Shown: in pieces, positions 12,202 through 24,287 of the stretch
Position numbering within the stretch: position 1 is the first letter of the stretch
Layout of the letters: each line of letters starts with the position of its first letter
DNA from: Glandiceps talaboti
Lineage: Eukaryota > Hemichordata > Enteropneusta > Spengelidae
Length of the DNA: 62,000 nucleotides
NCBI RefSeq assembly: GCF_964340395.1
Contig: NC_135565.1
Span: forward strand, 14,647,209-14,709,208
Direction: 5' to 3'
Position numbers and translations under genes: made by a program
Notes under the pieces: model-generated
Databases searched by the model: none
Told to the model about the DNA's origin: nothing
Seen by the model: the letters and a program-made list of their open reading frames with translations, nothing else

Positions 12202-12779
12202 AGACTAATGTATATTAAATTATTCGTGTACGGTTATTAAGCTCAAGATTTGGTGAGTCTATACAGAAGTGATACCCATTTGAGTGTGTTCAAAATTGAG
12301 ATGATACTTGAGTCCCATCTGTGTACTCTCCAACATCTAAAGGAGCAGTATGCACATAGCAGCATGTGGCATTGTATTGTCAAGTTAAATTACATGTATG
12401 TCTCAAATGGCTGAGTAATAATCAAGTCTATGTCTTGACCAATAGTGCATAGGCTATGGTTTTGGTATGTGTATCACAATGATAAATGTTCTCTTCAGAA
12501 ACCCAAGCATTTTGTTGGCTTTTGCACCGAGATTAGCTTACCTGTAGACTTGAAGAACTAAGTAAACGCTACTACGTATACACACGTACTACATGTACAT
12601 GTATTTCTGCTATCCTAACTGACCAAGTCTACAGGTAGGCTACATCAACAAATAATGCAATATATACAATGCACATGTACAGCTTTGTATAACTTACAAG
12701 AAGCAATACAGATAATTAAAATAAGATAGTTTTTATCACAAGAATTTATTTTCATCGTTTTCAGAAAGCAACTAAACTA

Positions 12780-15700
12780 ATGGGACAGGCACAGACAGTT
12801 ATTGATGAGAAATTACAACGTTACGGAGGTGTCTTAGGACAACTTGCAGTATTGAAATATGATGATTTCCTAACGGCTGTATTTGAATTGAATGAAATGT
12901 AAGTAGGTACATTTGTATGCTAATACCATATTGCTACCATATTTTTTTACTCATATTTTGAGCATCACAGAACTGATGATGTAGACATTTGTTGTCCTGA
13001 CATACTTGTAAACCTGGAAATGTTCGCGTAAGATTTATTTTCGTTAATTTCGCTACAAAAAAACCCCGCGAAAATAAGTAGTAGCGAAAATATATATTTC
13101 TGCATAATGCAATGTACCAGTATGGTTATTAGTGAAAATTAATCTTTGTGAACTACATGAAGACTGTAAAATCGCAAAATTTTCTAGTCGGGAAAATATG
13201 CAGGTTTACAGTACATTTTTAGAACAAATAAATTCCATACTGGGCTAGCATGAGGATAAACATTAAAAAAAAAACTATCACAGCTACAGCACCATTGACA
13301 CTATTTCTACACAAATCATGCCTGAAGTTTAATTTTCAAATATTTTTTTTCAAAATCAAAGAAACAAAACCATTTCATGTAACAAAAGATGTTATCAAAA
13401 TTAGCTATAAAAAATGTTGGGAAAGAGTGGATTACAGATAATAAGAGTATGATTCAATTCTAGCATGCACTTCCAGCCAAATATGCTGTTGAATAGCACC
13501 CTCTACAGTTCAAACAATATATTCCTTTATCTTTATGATAATTGGAATACAATGATTTCCTAGCAGATCATGATGTATGTATGAATGTAAATGAAAAGTA
13601 AGGATTTGATAATTGAGATATTACTACAATTGTGTTGTTGTCTACAGACACCTTTTGTATGCCCTTTAGTGTTAGTCATGGTTACCCAGACTCCTGTGAC
13701 TTGGGGAAAGCTTCAGTAAGTGATTGGAACTTAAGCTAGTAGTACTGTCACTGGACTAGAACAGTACTGATTGAAGGAATATGAATCCTAATTTTCATTT
13801 TCATCAACTTTCATGGAAATCAAATTTTTGAAAATCACCTTTGTTTAAGTAGAATAACTAACACACTCCAGAACAGTTGCCACCTTGTAACTTTATGACA
13901 GATATCATGCTATGGATCAGCCAGTCTGTGCAGTCACCTTATTTCAGACACTTATGCAACATTCTCTCAGAGTCTCTGGCAAAAGCAGAGGTCAAAAGAG
14001 GCAGGGGTAATTGCGAATTCTTTTAGCACCTGTTCTCACTTCTTAAATAATGGACATCAAGCCACTTTGTGGGAGTTAAAACTAAAGTACGCCCAGTGTC
14101 TTTGTCAAATCACTCAGCTCTGGAGTAGTACAGTACCGATCATGGTCATCGGTAGGTTATTCAGATTTTGCAGATCTTGTTCCGGACATTAACCATTCAG
14201 GAAGGACTTAAGCCTTTGAGGAAAGACTTTGCCATTCAGAAACAAACAGTATCTGGAAGGCTCAAACTTATACCCTTCAAATAACGAACTGACCATGGTT
14301 AGCAGGAATCTAACCTTTTGGAATTCGTGACTCCATATCTTCTGTTTTCTTTCAGATCTTGTTCTCTTCCTGATCCACACGGCAAAACACTCCAATTTGA
14401 AGTCAAGGAAGGAACAGATAGTACAGTACTATGGAAGAGTACTGTTAGAATCCGATGTAAAAAGGTAAGTTTAACGATCTACCCAAACCGTACAGGAAAT
14501 GATATCATACTTACCACAGTTGCTATGAAGACAAAGGGATTGTGATAGCTATGATGTACATTTCCATGCAAGTTTTCCCACAAGCCCTTGCAGTAAATTC
14601 CCCAAATGGCAGAATACATATACACAAATTTGTAAGTACAGTAGGGCTTGCCTACAGGATTTCAAGGCTGTGTAAGTTATCAAAGTGCTATTTTATCACC
14701 TAAAAATCATATGAGAGTTGGTAGCAGTATTAATACAAGTATACATGTACTGAAAAGCAGAAATCAGTCTGACTGAGGTTTTCCATTAAAAGCTGCATTA
14801 GTTATAACTGGGGTATTATTTTTGTAATCAGACAAACAACAAGATATTCACTGAAAAATTACAGATTTTTGGGTGCATACCCATAAATTATACATATTGA
14901 TATATTGCACCACACTCTGCGTACCACTGCAAATGTTTTTCCCCAGAGGTGATTCAATATTGTTCTGGGTGTATAATATTACAAGAGAGTTATCATTATA
15001 ATATTTATATCTAACAAAATAATTTCCAAAAAATCGTTCCAGTGGTAAATAGTGCAGCGTTAAACAAAGTGAAGTAAGTTAATTCATATGTACAAAGTGA
15101 AGTAAGTTAGTTCATGTACAAAGTGAAGTAGGTTAGTTCAACAAAGTGAAGTAAGTTAGTTCATGTACAAAGTGAAGTAAGTTAGTTCATGTACAAAGTG
15201 AAGTTAGTTAGTTCATGTACAAAGTGAAGTAAGTTAGTTCATGTACAAAGTGAAGTTAGTTAGTTCATGTACAAAGTGAAGTAAGTTAGTTCATGTACAA
15301 AGTGAAGTAAGTTAGTTCATGTACAAAGTGAAGTAAGTTAGTTCATGTACAAAGTGAAGTAAGTTAGTTCATGTACAAAGTGAAGTAAGTTAGTTCATGT
15401 ACAAAGTGAAGTAAGTTAGTTCATGTACAAAGTGAAGTTAGTTAGTTCATGTACAAAGTGAAGTAAGTTAGTTCATGTACAAAGTGAAGTTAGTTAGTTC
15501 ATGTACAAAGTGAAGTAAGTTAGTTCATGTACAAAGTGAAGTAAGTTAGTTCATGTACAAAGTGAAGTAAGTTAGTTCATGTACAAAGTGAAGTAAGTTA
15601 GTTCATGTACAAAGTAAAGTAAGTTAGTTCATGTACAAAGTGAAGTTAGTTAGTTCATGTACAAAGTGAAGTAAGTTAGTTCATGTACAAAGTGAAGTAA

Positions 15701-17519
15701 GTTAGTTCATGTACAAAGTGAAGTAAGTTAGTCCATGTACAGTAGAAGAATTATGAAATCAGAAAAACAATATATTCACTGAAAAATTATTAAAATACCG
15801 ATAAGGCAAAAAAACAAACTGTTTCTGTAAATAGACTGAGTGACAGGTTTGTTTAGAATTAAAAAAAGAAACCGCACATGAAATAAGTTAGTTCATGTAC
15901 AGTAGAAGAATTATGAAATTTCTTCTTTCACAGTTAAACAAAGTAAAGCAGGTTGAAGAATGTCGGATTATGAATTTACATCAATTTGTGCAACTCTACA
16001 ATAACATCACACTATGTGTGTCATCTCAGGAAAGGTCAGAGGTCACAGCTAGTCAAGGAGCTGCTGAGAAATTACCAGAAGCACTGGAGGCATCCATTAT
16101 ACTGCAGAGGTAAAATACAGCTAAAATGATGTTGGTTTGGCATTTCACTAATTTGATATGACATTTAATACACACCCTCAGACAACTTCTAATGCAAAAC
16201 ACAATTGCATAGGTACCATGCACAGTGGGGATGTACAAGTAGTAATGTTGACATGTTGAAAATAAAACACTTGCAGTCATTAAATCATCAAGTCCATTTG
16301 TAATGTTTTCAATAAAAGCCTGTTTTTTTCTGCACTGTAAAAGAACAGCAATGCTTATATAATACTAATAAACTAACACCAGCCAAGTGTTGGGGTCAAA
16401 GGTCAATTTTTATTTATAATTGACAAACTGCAAAGGTGGTCAATTCCGCCATACAACACATTATTTAACACAAAATTTTTTCTTTTTCTTTTCTTTTTTT
16501 TTTTGCTGGATGGGTGGGTGGTAGCAATTTGTGTCACAAAGCAAGTGCAGCTCAAGTACAATGGTCACTAAGCACACGTAATCCTCATTCCAGGGACACA
16601 GCCTCATACCAGCACATTTACTTAAATGCCACTAAAACAATTGTTATTGTCTACTTTAATGGTTATGTATTGTTTCTTATTTTACACACAGCATTGGTGG
16701 GTATGAAGGAGATGTGCATGAATGCTGTATATGTATGGATGCTAAAACTGACATCATTCTCTCCTGTAATCACATGTATTGTGAGAAATGCATCGACAGA
16801 TGGTAAGTGCTTTAGTTAATCCATGGATGCATTAGGGGAGAATGTATGATGGAAGAGAATTACGGATTACTTTCAATTAACATTTTCTGTGAAGCGATTT
16901 TAGTAGATATACATATTATTAAAAATGTAATGCTAAGGCACTGTCTGTGATTAATCCTATTTTCACAAGCCATTGATAGGCTTTTGTCCGACCTGTGTAA
17001 TTTAAATTGCAGACACTTTGTAGTAATTATGTGTGGCTAATGTATTTTATATCATGTCTATAGATAATGCAGAGCCAGATAAACATACAAATGCATTACT
17101 TTTGGTGCTCAGCACTTTTTACTCAATGGCAGCCATATTTGTAGTGAACAATCATGATTTACCAATTAACTCATACATGGAGACTAAATTAAAGTATGTG
17201 TGTGTGGGGGGGGGGCTATGTCTTCTATGAATACTTGTTCATACTGTTACATTTTATAGAATTTTTCAGCAAATTTTAAATTCATACTTCACAGTATAAA
17301 TTCTATCAAAAATGTTTTAATAAAAATTAACATGTGGTGATTCTTAATATTTTCAGGGATGTAAATCATCACAAATGTCCAGTATGTAGACAGGAAATGA
17401 AAAATCAGAAAGAGTCTTGGGTATTGCCAGAGAAGCCAGATGAAGAAGAAGTAGCTGATTATGTGATGGGAGTGGCAGATAAGGCAGGAGCTCGAGAACC
17501 TCTAGGAAAACCTGTTTAG
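12780..17519 (+). CDS. RNF141: RING finger protein 141 orthologue
   Basis: Five coding exons, 12780-12898, 14356-14464, 15934-16109, 16692-16802 and 17357-17519, join in phase to 225 codons; vertebrate RNF141 is about 230 aa. The protein starts MGQAQT, a G2/T6 N-myristoylation signature also present in the vertebrate protein. The middle carries [14 protein letters not shown] and [15 protein letters not shown], conserved RNF141 blocks. The C3HC4 RING lies at about residues 146-183 ([20 protein letters not shown], then KCPVC), and the tail has the conserved ESWVLPEKP and [10 protein letters not shown]. All introns are GT-AG and the coding acceptor at 12764 leaves 15 bases of 5'UTR in the exon. 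It is expected to act as an E3 ubiquitin ligase, possibly membrane-tethered by acylation (inference from the family). Intron 3 holds a 26-bp minisatellite and the 3'UTR has decayed copies of the coding tail. Confidence 0.96.
15048..15740. repeat. 26-bp minisatellite in RNF141 intron
   Basis: About 26 units of ttagttcatgtacaaagtgaagtaag run almost without change, with one recurring variant (gaagttag for gaagtaag). The first unit starts ttaaacaaagtgaagtaagt, very close to the first bases of the next exon (ttaaacaaagtaaagcaggt at 15934). The last unit continues into tgtacagtagaagaattatg, and the same junction recurs at 15895-15918, just before the acceptor. Confidence 0.97.
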
Positions 17520-17910
17520 TAGCTGTGATGTGATTGGTGCAGCAGATATGGCAGAAAGTCAAGAACCCCCATGAAAGCCATTGCAGTTGTATTTGTAAAC
17601 TGATTTGAGTGGCATATAAGACAGAGTCTTGAGAACCTCCAAGAAAGCCACTTTAGCTGACTTGAGATTGGTAGATATGGCAGGATCGCTCAAACCTCCA
17701 GAAAAACCAGTGTAGTTATCAACTCTGTGGAGGTATTGACAAATACGGCAGGATCTTTAGAACCTCAAAGAAAGCCAGTTTAGTTGCAAACTATCTGATG
17801 AGATGAGGTTAAACTTGAGAACATTGAGGAAAGCTAGTCAAGTGTTGCAAACATAACAAGGAGTGTGGCTGGCATGGCAGGATCTTGACAACCTCCTGGA
17901 TAGCTAATAT
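17467..17910 (+). repeat. Decayed tandem copies of RNF141 coding tail in its 3'UTR
   Basis: The final coding segment (gcagataaggcaggagctcg, agaacctctaggaaaacctg, tttag) is followed by about six diverged copies spaced 59-70 bp apart. Landmarks are the gaacc block near 17496, 17563, 17633, 17693, 17760, 17819 and 17889. Several copies keep the 'aaagccagtttag' ending, so the stop codon was duplicated too. All lie after the stop at 17517-17519. Confidence 0.85.
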
Positions 17911-18045
17911 ACTATCTCAGAATGTACAACAAGTTGAACAACATATAGTACCGTTATACCACTTAACTTACTCAGTATCATTTACACATGCAAAGCATCA
18001 TCCATTTTATTTACTCTTAACAGCTAAACTTTGACCGCCATTAAC

Positions 18046-18051
18046 AATAAA
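18046..18051 (+). terminator. Candidate polyadenylation signal for RNF141
   Basis: AATAAA lies about 530 bases after the stop codon. No other AATAAA is closer. Cleavage position is not shown by the sequence. Confidence 0.4.
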
Positions 18052-18379
18052 CTTTTTGCAGAATCAGACAGAAAGTGGGTTTTTTTTGGTCACTTGTTAC
18101 AATAGACCTTTTGCATAAATCTACAGGATGTAGTAAGTAGTAATTCATGTAAAAATAGACATTTTGCATAGTCAAACAGGAAGCAAGTAGTTAGGAAGCC
18201 AAGTACAATCTATAATTTGCACAGTTACTTAGGAAATTTCAACTCATGTCAACGAATGTACAAAATTGCATAGTGTAAATAAATGGTTGATTTTCAGTAT
18301 TCATGAAAAAATTATGATTTTAGCAACCCTTGACATGATTTTTTATACTCGCTCTATCAAATTCTAATTATTATAAATG

Positions 18380-18790
18380 TAACAGAGATTACTTGCACTG
18401 GTGCACCCGCATACTAGTGGTAATTTCACTGCAAACCATATCGAAAACATTATTGCATACCTGCATACAAATAATATGCATTATGGGACACAATACTTCG
18501 CTACACACAGAATTGCACTATGATTTTTATGGAAATTTGCCGTTTCAGATAAACGTGTAATAATAACAGAACCCTGTGCCATGTGAGTTCTATACTCAGG
18601 GGTATTTTCCCTTGTGCTTACAGTGTTTTCTGCTGCACATTCACTTGCTAGGCTCATGAAAATAAGGGTGCAGAGAACACTGCAAGCACTCGTACAAATA
18701 CCCCGAGTACGCCACACTTGCACTGACGTGTCTTGGGGTTCTAGCATATTTCTTGCCCCAATGAATGTATAATTTTCATGAACTGACACC
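18380..18790 (+). mobile_element. Dispersed repeat, copy shared with 61540-61890
   Basis: Ordered blocks match the reverse complement of 61540-61890: ttacttgcactggtgca, catactagtggta, ttttatggaaattt, gataaacgtgtaataa, agtgttttct, gcactcgtacaaatacccc and gccacacttgca. The two copies are in opposite orientation about 43 kb apart. Short open frames overlap both copies but are poorly conserved. I treat it as a mobile-element relic of unknown class. Confidence 0.7.
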
Positions 18791-19021
18791 AGTATTTATT
18801 ATAAAATAATTCTATGCCAATGGTAATATTTATTAAATTCACTCCCTTAATCTTGTCTTTGTCTTTGAACTTCACTCATCTGAAGCCTCAGTTTGTACAA
18901 AAAAACCTCAATTTCTATATATAGGATACATTTAATGACTCAATAGTTAAAAGGAAATGCCACTCCGGGAAATAAATTCATGCATTCATAAATGAATGTT
19001 CATGACTCCTAAGTGCTTATC

Positions 19022-19660
19022 ACCTTAAGATACATGTAATAATAATAAAATATATTTATTCAGGGTAGCTCAAGTAAGTATTACAGTACAAAAGTAAGTG
19101 AAATACTTCTTTCCGTTGAGGCCCTCATACTGGACAAAAAAAAATCATACACACATGCTCAGACAGAACGAAAGCAAAACACTGCACAATAAATTAATGT
19201 GAGAAAAAAAATACTCGATGAGCGAATTGTGAACTAACACACAACAGCTGTGACAAAGAATTCGCAAACGGCTGCAATGAATACAAAGTTACATGACTGA
19301 ACAAGGGGACAGAAACAGCTGAAACTAAGACAATTGGTGATAACTCTTCTTGTACCTGGCTGAAAAACCAGGTGACGTTTTAGCACCTGGCTACTTGGGC
19401 TGAGCGTCCAAGTAGTGGGTTTTGTATAGCCTTTTAAATATACTAGTGTTTTCAGCTGTTTTCAAGTTGTCTGGTAGGGAGTTCCAGGTATTTCCACCCC
19501 TGTGAGTGAACTTTCGTAGGGCATAGTTATTTTTTGCTGGAGCAATGAAAACACCATTTGCTTTGCTCAGCCTTGTGTTATGCCTTGTGTTATGACTATG
19601 TAAATACATATTATGTAGCCTTGAATATTTACTGTTCATATAATGAATATGCATATCTGA
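19022..19660 (-). mobile_element. LINE 3' end with reverse transcriptase C-terminus
   Basis: The minus-strand frame 19654-19391 encodes the terminal segment of non-LTR retrotransposon ORF2. It carries the typical 'HNTRHNTR ... LRKFTHRGGNTWNSLPDNLK ... FKRLYKTHYL' pattern and ends in a stop at 19391. Downstream, 19390-19022 would be the 3'UTR, closing in AT-rich repeats. The rest of the element is missing, as expected for 5'-truncated insertion. The family resembles CR1/Jockey-type elements, from memory of the motif. Confidence 0.8.
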
Positions 19661-19997
19661 GCTAGAAAAATGGATGTGAAAAAGAGTTTCACTTGGTGTT
19701 TCTTGGCAATAGCACTTAATTTATGTAATGTGAAATAATGAAGTGACTCTCTACAACCCAGAGTTTATTGAAATACATTTATTTCATGGAGTGGTGTTCC
19801 CATTTAACAATTATTTATGTGTAAAATACCAATGTAAATCTTTGAAATCACATTAATTTTCGATGATGATGTAACATTCCATATTCGTGTTTTATCAATA
19901 TTAGATAAATGGTTAATAAACATGGCACAGTGTTTTTTACTTCTCATATATTTTTTTGTTGCAAATTACACAAACAAAATATAGGCACTGATGGTGC

Positions 19998-20008
19998 ACA
20001 CACACACA

Positions 20009-20066
<58 letters not shown>

Positions 20067-20190
20067 AAGTGTTACATTTTATCTCGCTATGAACACAATA
20101 AACAGTTTTGTGTTTGAATCTTCCTTGTTTCATCCGACAGTGATGTTGATCTGTGTTAACAGTGAGATAAAATGTATCACTTTATATGCT
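19998..20190 (-). mobile_element. Dispersed element ending in a CA microsatellite
   Basis: Read on the minus strand, 20190-20063 matches 56935-57060: gtcggatgaa, caagattcaaacaca, gtgtttatt, tgtgttca, and a closing acacttca(c/t)gtg. The copy here passes directly into a (CA)n tract, 19998-20062. The ends gtgttacattttatctc and gagataaaatgtatcac also form a hairpin. Confidence 0.7.
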
Positions 20191-20520
20191 TGCGTGCTGT
20201 CAGTGTTTATAATTATTATAATGTAGTTTGTAATAAAAATCTTACGTGAGACATTAAAAAAAGCGTACTGCCTAATTGAAACTCTATAGTCACTTTGGTT
20301 TTGTATTTGATGGTGTTCATATTAATTGACTGTACAACATAGCATAATATTTGATTGCTTGCAGCGACTTAGATTGAACTCTTGATCTGTCTTGGTTGAT
20401 GATCCTCGTCAGAATGACAAATTCCATGCTATTGCCATGCTATAACTTTGATCTGTTGTGTATGACAACCTTTGTAATGGAAATCATTTGATGTAACAAG
20501 CCGACAAACATTTTCACAAG

Positions 20521-20612
20521 AATATTTCTAAATGTTTATATGTTAGTCACCTTTTTATTTCGTTAGAATATTTCTAAATGTTTACATGTTAGTCACCTTT
20601 GCATTTCATAGA
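20521..20612. repeat. 46-bp tandem duplication
   Basis: The segment agaatatttctaaatgttta, atgttagtcacctttt occurs twice in succession with a few mismatches. Nothing suggests function. Confidence 0.85.
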
Positions 20613-21179
20613 TGAATGTGTCTCTCCAACTATCTAGATTGGTAACGTAATTTCCAAAGAATACAAACAATTCTCTTTACAACATTGTGTAATGAATCGA
20701 TATTTATATATTTGTCAGTCAAATATTGCTGACAAAAGACGCTAAAAATCAATATCATATTCGTTATATGTTTACGCGATATAATAAACCAACATAGACT
20801 GATTCATTAGCCCGACAATCGATTTTCCACCTTTAAAAGGAAAGTCTATTTAGCGTTTTGCATTGGCGTGGTCTTGTTGCTAGACATATTGCATACATTT
20901 TCTGGATGTTTACGCAGACACTTGCCTACTAGCTGATGTTGTTGTCTTTGCAAATATGCTACCATTTGATTGTCGCAAAGGTCGTAGTCATGGTTGTTAG
21001 GGCCAATTATGTAAAATGTTTTGAACATCATCTGCAGAATAACACGTCCCTAGAAACATCAAAATCACATCTTTTGACCCAAAACACACCTCTGATGATG
21101 CAATCATTTTTATTTGAACAATTTTCCGTCTCCACACCCTATAAGTAATGTTCCCATCAAATAGCACGGCAAATTGTTT

Positions 21180-21198
21180 ACACACACACACACACACG

Positions 21199-21236
<38 letters not shown>

Positions 21237-21288
21237 CACACATACATACATACATACATACATACATACATACATACATACATACATA
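21180..21288. repeat. (CA)n and (CATA)n microsatellite
   Basis: CA/CG dinucleotides give way to CATA tetranucleotides. It directly adjoins the hairpin element beginning at about 21297. Confidence 0.97.
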
Positions 21289-21296
21289 ACAAATTA

Positions 21297-21655
21297 AAGT
21301 GGCCATATGGATGAGGATTGGGTATTTATTTTGGATTTATAATTTACAAAACAATTTTGTCATGGTTTTGTACTTGAAAAACCAATCTTAAACAACATAT
21401 CCGAAGTCCTTGTTTGTAACTCAATATCTTGCAAAAGTTTATTAACTAATTATAAATAAAGGTGTAAAATCTTTGTTTTGTACGTCCAATAACAAATTAA
21501 ACTTTTTACGCATGCTTTAGCTTTTTTGCAAAGTATTGAGTTACAGACAAGGACTTTGCATATGTTGTTTCACGTAGGACGAAGCCATGATAAAATTGTT
21601 TTGTAAATTAAAAATGCTAAATAAATACCCAATCCTCATCCGTATGGCTACTCTA
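21297..21655. mobile_element. Hairpin MITE with about 120-bp arms
   Basis: The left end is agtggccatatggatgagga followed by ttgggtatttattttggatt; the right end is its inverted copy (cccaatcctcatccgtatgg, ctact). Internal blocks ccaatcttaaacaacata and gtccttgtttgtaactcaat are also mirrored. Related copies lie at 755-1022 and, as a terminal fragment, near 29090. There is no coding capacity. Confidence 0.9.
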
Positions 21656-21659
21656 ATAT

Positions 21660-22960
21660 AAAGAAAAATAACCATACGTTTGTGAGGGCTTGAAGTGACC
21701 TATGTCAAGCGGGTTCACAAATGAATGTTTCCACTAAAAGAGTGGTTGGTATCAAAGTAAAAGCCATATCGCAATAGCACAGAGCATCAGTAACATGTCA
21801 ACAAATGGTTAGCCTTATGTGGTCGATGAGGGCCCACAGTGCACGGACATTCTAGTACAATTACACGGAATATATCGATGCACACAAAACAGCTAATATA
21901 TCGGTTCTCCAGCCGAGGACAGTTGAGAGAGTCTGGTTGCAACGTTCTAATTCTAGCCGTCTAGTCATAACGTTCTAATTATAGCCGACGACGGGTACGG
22001 GTACATGACAATTGCCCCACATTGGTGTATATTGTACCGACACCATATCAACATTACGGCGGCATTGAAGAGACGAAATCCAAGCTGGTGTTTCGTAGAG
22101 TTACAGTAACAAACTTCGGCGCAGCACGACTTGAACTGATGACCTGAATTCAATGTAGTCGGTGTTAATCATTAATCTGAACTATAATTATTGATCGTTT
22201 GGGTACACCACAAACACGACGTCCGATAGATGTACTGTGCATGGATATTCTCAACCTGTTGTATTTGGAATCATACAAGTTCAGTATAATCGTACCTGGC
22301 AGTGTTTGACCTTTACCGTAGTCACTGCTTTTACCATTTCGGGTAAGTTTATTATATTGTTACTAAATTTCCTAAATTCGGCAAATACCTTCCTCAATGA
22401 TAATCAAAATATTGAACGTCTAATGGCTTGTGTATGCATATACAATTCGTACAGTTCGTGCTGGATACACCCTACATTTTGATAATGGTAATAATTTTCG
22501 GATTTCAGTTCTAGGCACATTTGTAACATGCTGTAACGTTAAATTTTGTTTCTATGAATCGAAAGTCAGTACACGATAAGAATTGCGCAGTACTTGACAA
22601 GAGATAGGCTTATGAAGTGCAAGTCAATTTTACCACCCCTCAGGGAGCCTTCAGTAAGGAGTAGGACCTTGAGAAACCAGTCTCGCTCTGTTGCGTAAAA
22701 ATATGACCCTCCGAGTCACCTCCCTCAATTTCTTTTCTCAAAAACATGACCCTCCCCCCTCTGTTGAAATGTTTTAAAAAAACATGATTCTGTAAAGGAA
22801 TCTAAATATTGAAAAGGACACGTATCTCAGAATCAATTGTTTAAAGGACTTAATCCCACCGCTGCCACCAGTGACAACGTACAACAGTTTAAAATACATT
22901 GGTTTATATTTCCAAACTTCTATCGCATTATCACTAATGACAATTGATTACCTGGCCATA
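21660..22960. other. Intergenic, no gene recognised
   Basis: I see no exon-like open segment. Near 22640-22660 is gggagccttcagtaa, the inverted partner of which (ttactgaaggctccc) lies at 25133-25147; these may be ends of an older nested insertion. Confidence 0.5.
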
Positions 22961-22964
22961 GTTG

Positions 22965-23460
22965 TGTTAATATATTCTTTTGACATTTCATGGTGTAAAC
23001 GATTATAACGGTGTTGAAATCTACTAAGAGGTCAATATGGACAAACTATCATTTCATATTTATCTGATCTGGAAGAGGTGCACTTACTCTATTGAAATTT
23101 AAGCTTATTCATTGGAGAAAAAATGATTTGTTGTCCAATTACACTGGATCGTATTCTAAACGTTCATAATGCTAATTTTTGTGAATATCGTGACCTTTGA
23201 AAAAGTATAATTTGCTGCACGACTCCAGGTTAAGTCTCGTAATGTGAGATATTCTCGCGAGGGTTACCGAAGCGACATGCCGCTTTGCGCGCGATTCAGC
23301 TTTGTATCGAAATACCACTTTTATTTAGGCAGGCCCACTCAATTTTGATCACAACGGTATGTATCTCATAACGGTTTTTTAATAGTTTGAAATTCACACA
23401 TGTATATATATTTTCGCTTACATTATTTCAAAATACCTCGTAGCTTTCCTGGTTGATACA
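22965..23460. repeat. Segmental duplication, copy 1
   Basis: Matches 25625-26200 in the same orientation, beginning tgttaatatattcttttgac and including cggtgtaaacgattataacg-like, tgatctggaagaggtgcact, ggatcgtattctaaacgttc, and attctcgcgagggttacc. It ends at ctttcctggttgataca. Internal indels separate the copies, notably where copy 2 carries about 80 extra bases. Confidence 0.9.
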
Positions 23461-23514
23461 ACAACGCAAAGCAACAAGAAACTGAACACACTAAAGACAC
23501 GTACGTATACACAC

Positions 23515-23812
23515 ACATCCATCCATCCATCCATCCATCCATCCATCCATCCATCCATACATACATACATACATCCATCCATCCATCCATCCATCCATCC
23601 ATCCATACATACATACATACATACATACATACATACATACATACATACATACATACATCCATCCATCCATCCATCCATCCATACATACATGCATACATGC
23701 ATGCATACATACATACATACATACATACATACATACATACATACATACATCATACATACATACATACATACATACATACATACATACATACATACATACA
23801 CACATACGTATC
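23515..23812. repeat. Mixed (CATC)n and (CATA)n microsatellite
   Basis: Blocks of CATC and CATA tetranucleotides alternate. Apparent open frames here, in both strands, are repeat artefacts. Confidence 0.98.
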
Positions 23813-24287
23813 AACTCTTTCTGATCAGCAAGGCTTAGATAAACTGTATGCGAGACGATGTTAATCTGGTGTAACTTGAACATAGACTTCATTTATCAAA
23901 GCTCCGAGTTTGGCCTCGCGACCTCACTCCAAGGCCAGATGCTCACAGCTCGACGGTCAAAAGCCAAGTCCTTGAATCTGCGACGCTATGGTCGTTGCAA
24001 AATAATTAAATTCCAATAAGTCACGCATATGATATAAAACAAAGGCCACTAAACTTTAACTTGAGCGACATCTCCAGATATACAATAATAGTGTACCTAT
24101 TGTCTTGACACCCACGCGATCCATATTCATTTCTTTAATTCTCTAACTGGGGTGTTTGGCGACATGTATAAGCAGTGTCATGTCTGAACCCAAACACATT
24201 AATTACGAATTCATGACATATACATAGTGAGGTATATACTATTTCTCGTCAGGCCAGATTGCGTGATAAATCAGTTAAATAATAATA

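Noticed and set aside
15048-15740. CRISPR-like regular array
   Set aside because: Units are contiguous 26-mers with no unique spacers, and the locus is an animal intron.
23418-23892. Long open frames of repeated YVCM, MDGW, HTYI or SLSLS residues (also near 21000, 27400, 32100, 36250, 40400, 42000, 42800, 46300, 57200)
   Set aside because: They are translations of di- and tetranucleotide microsatellites and appear in several frames and both strands at once.
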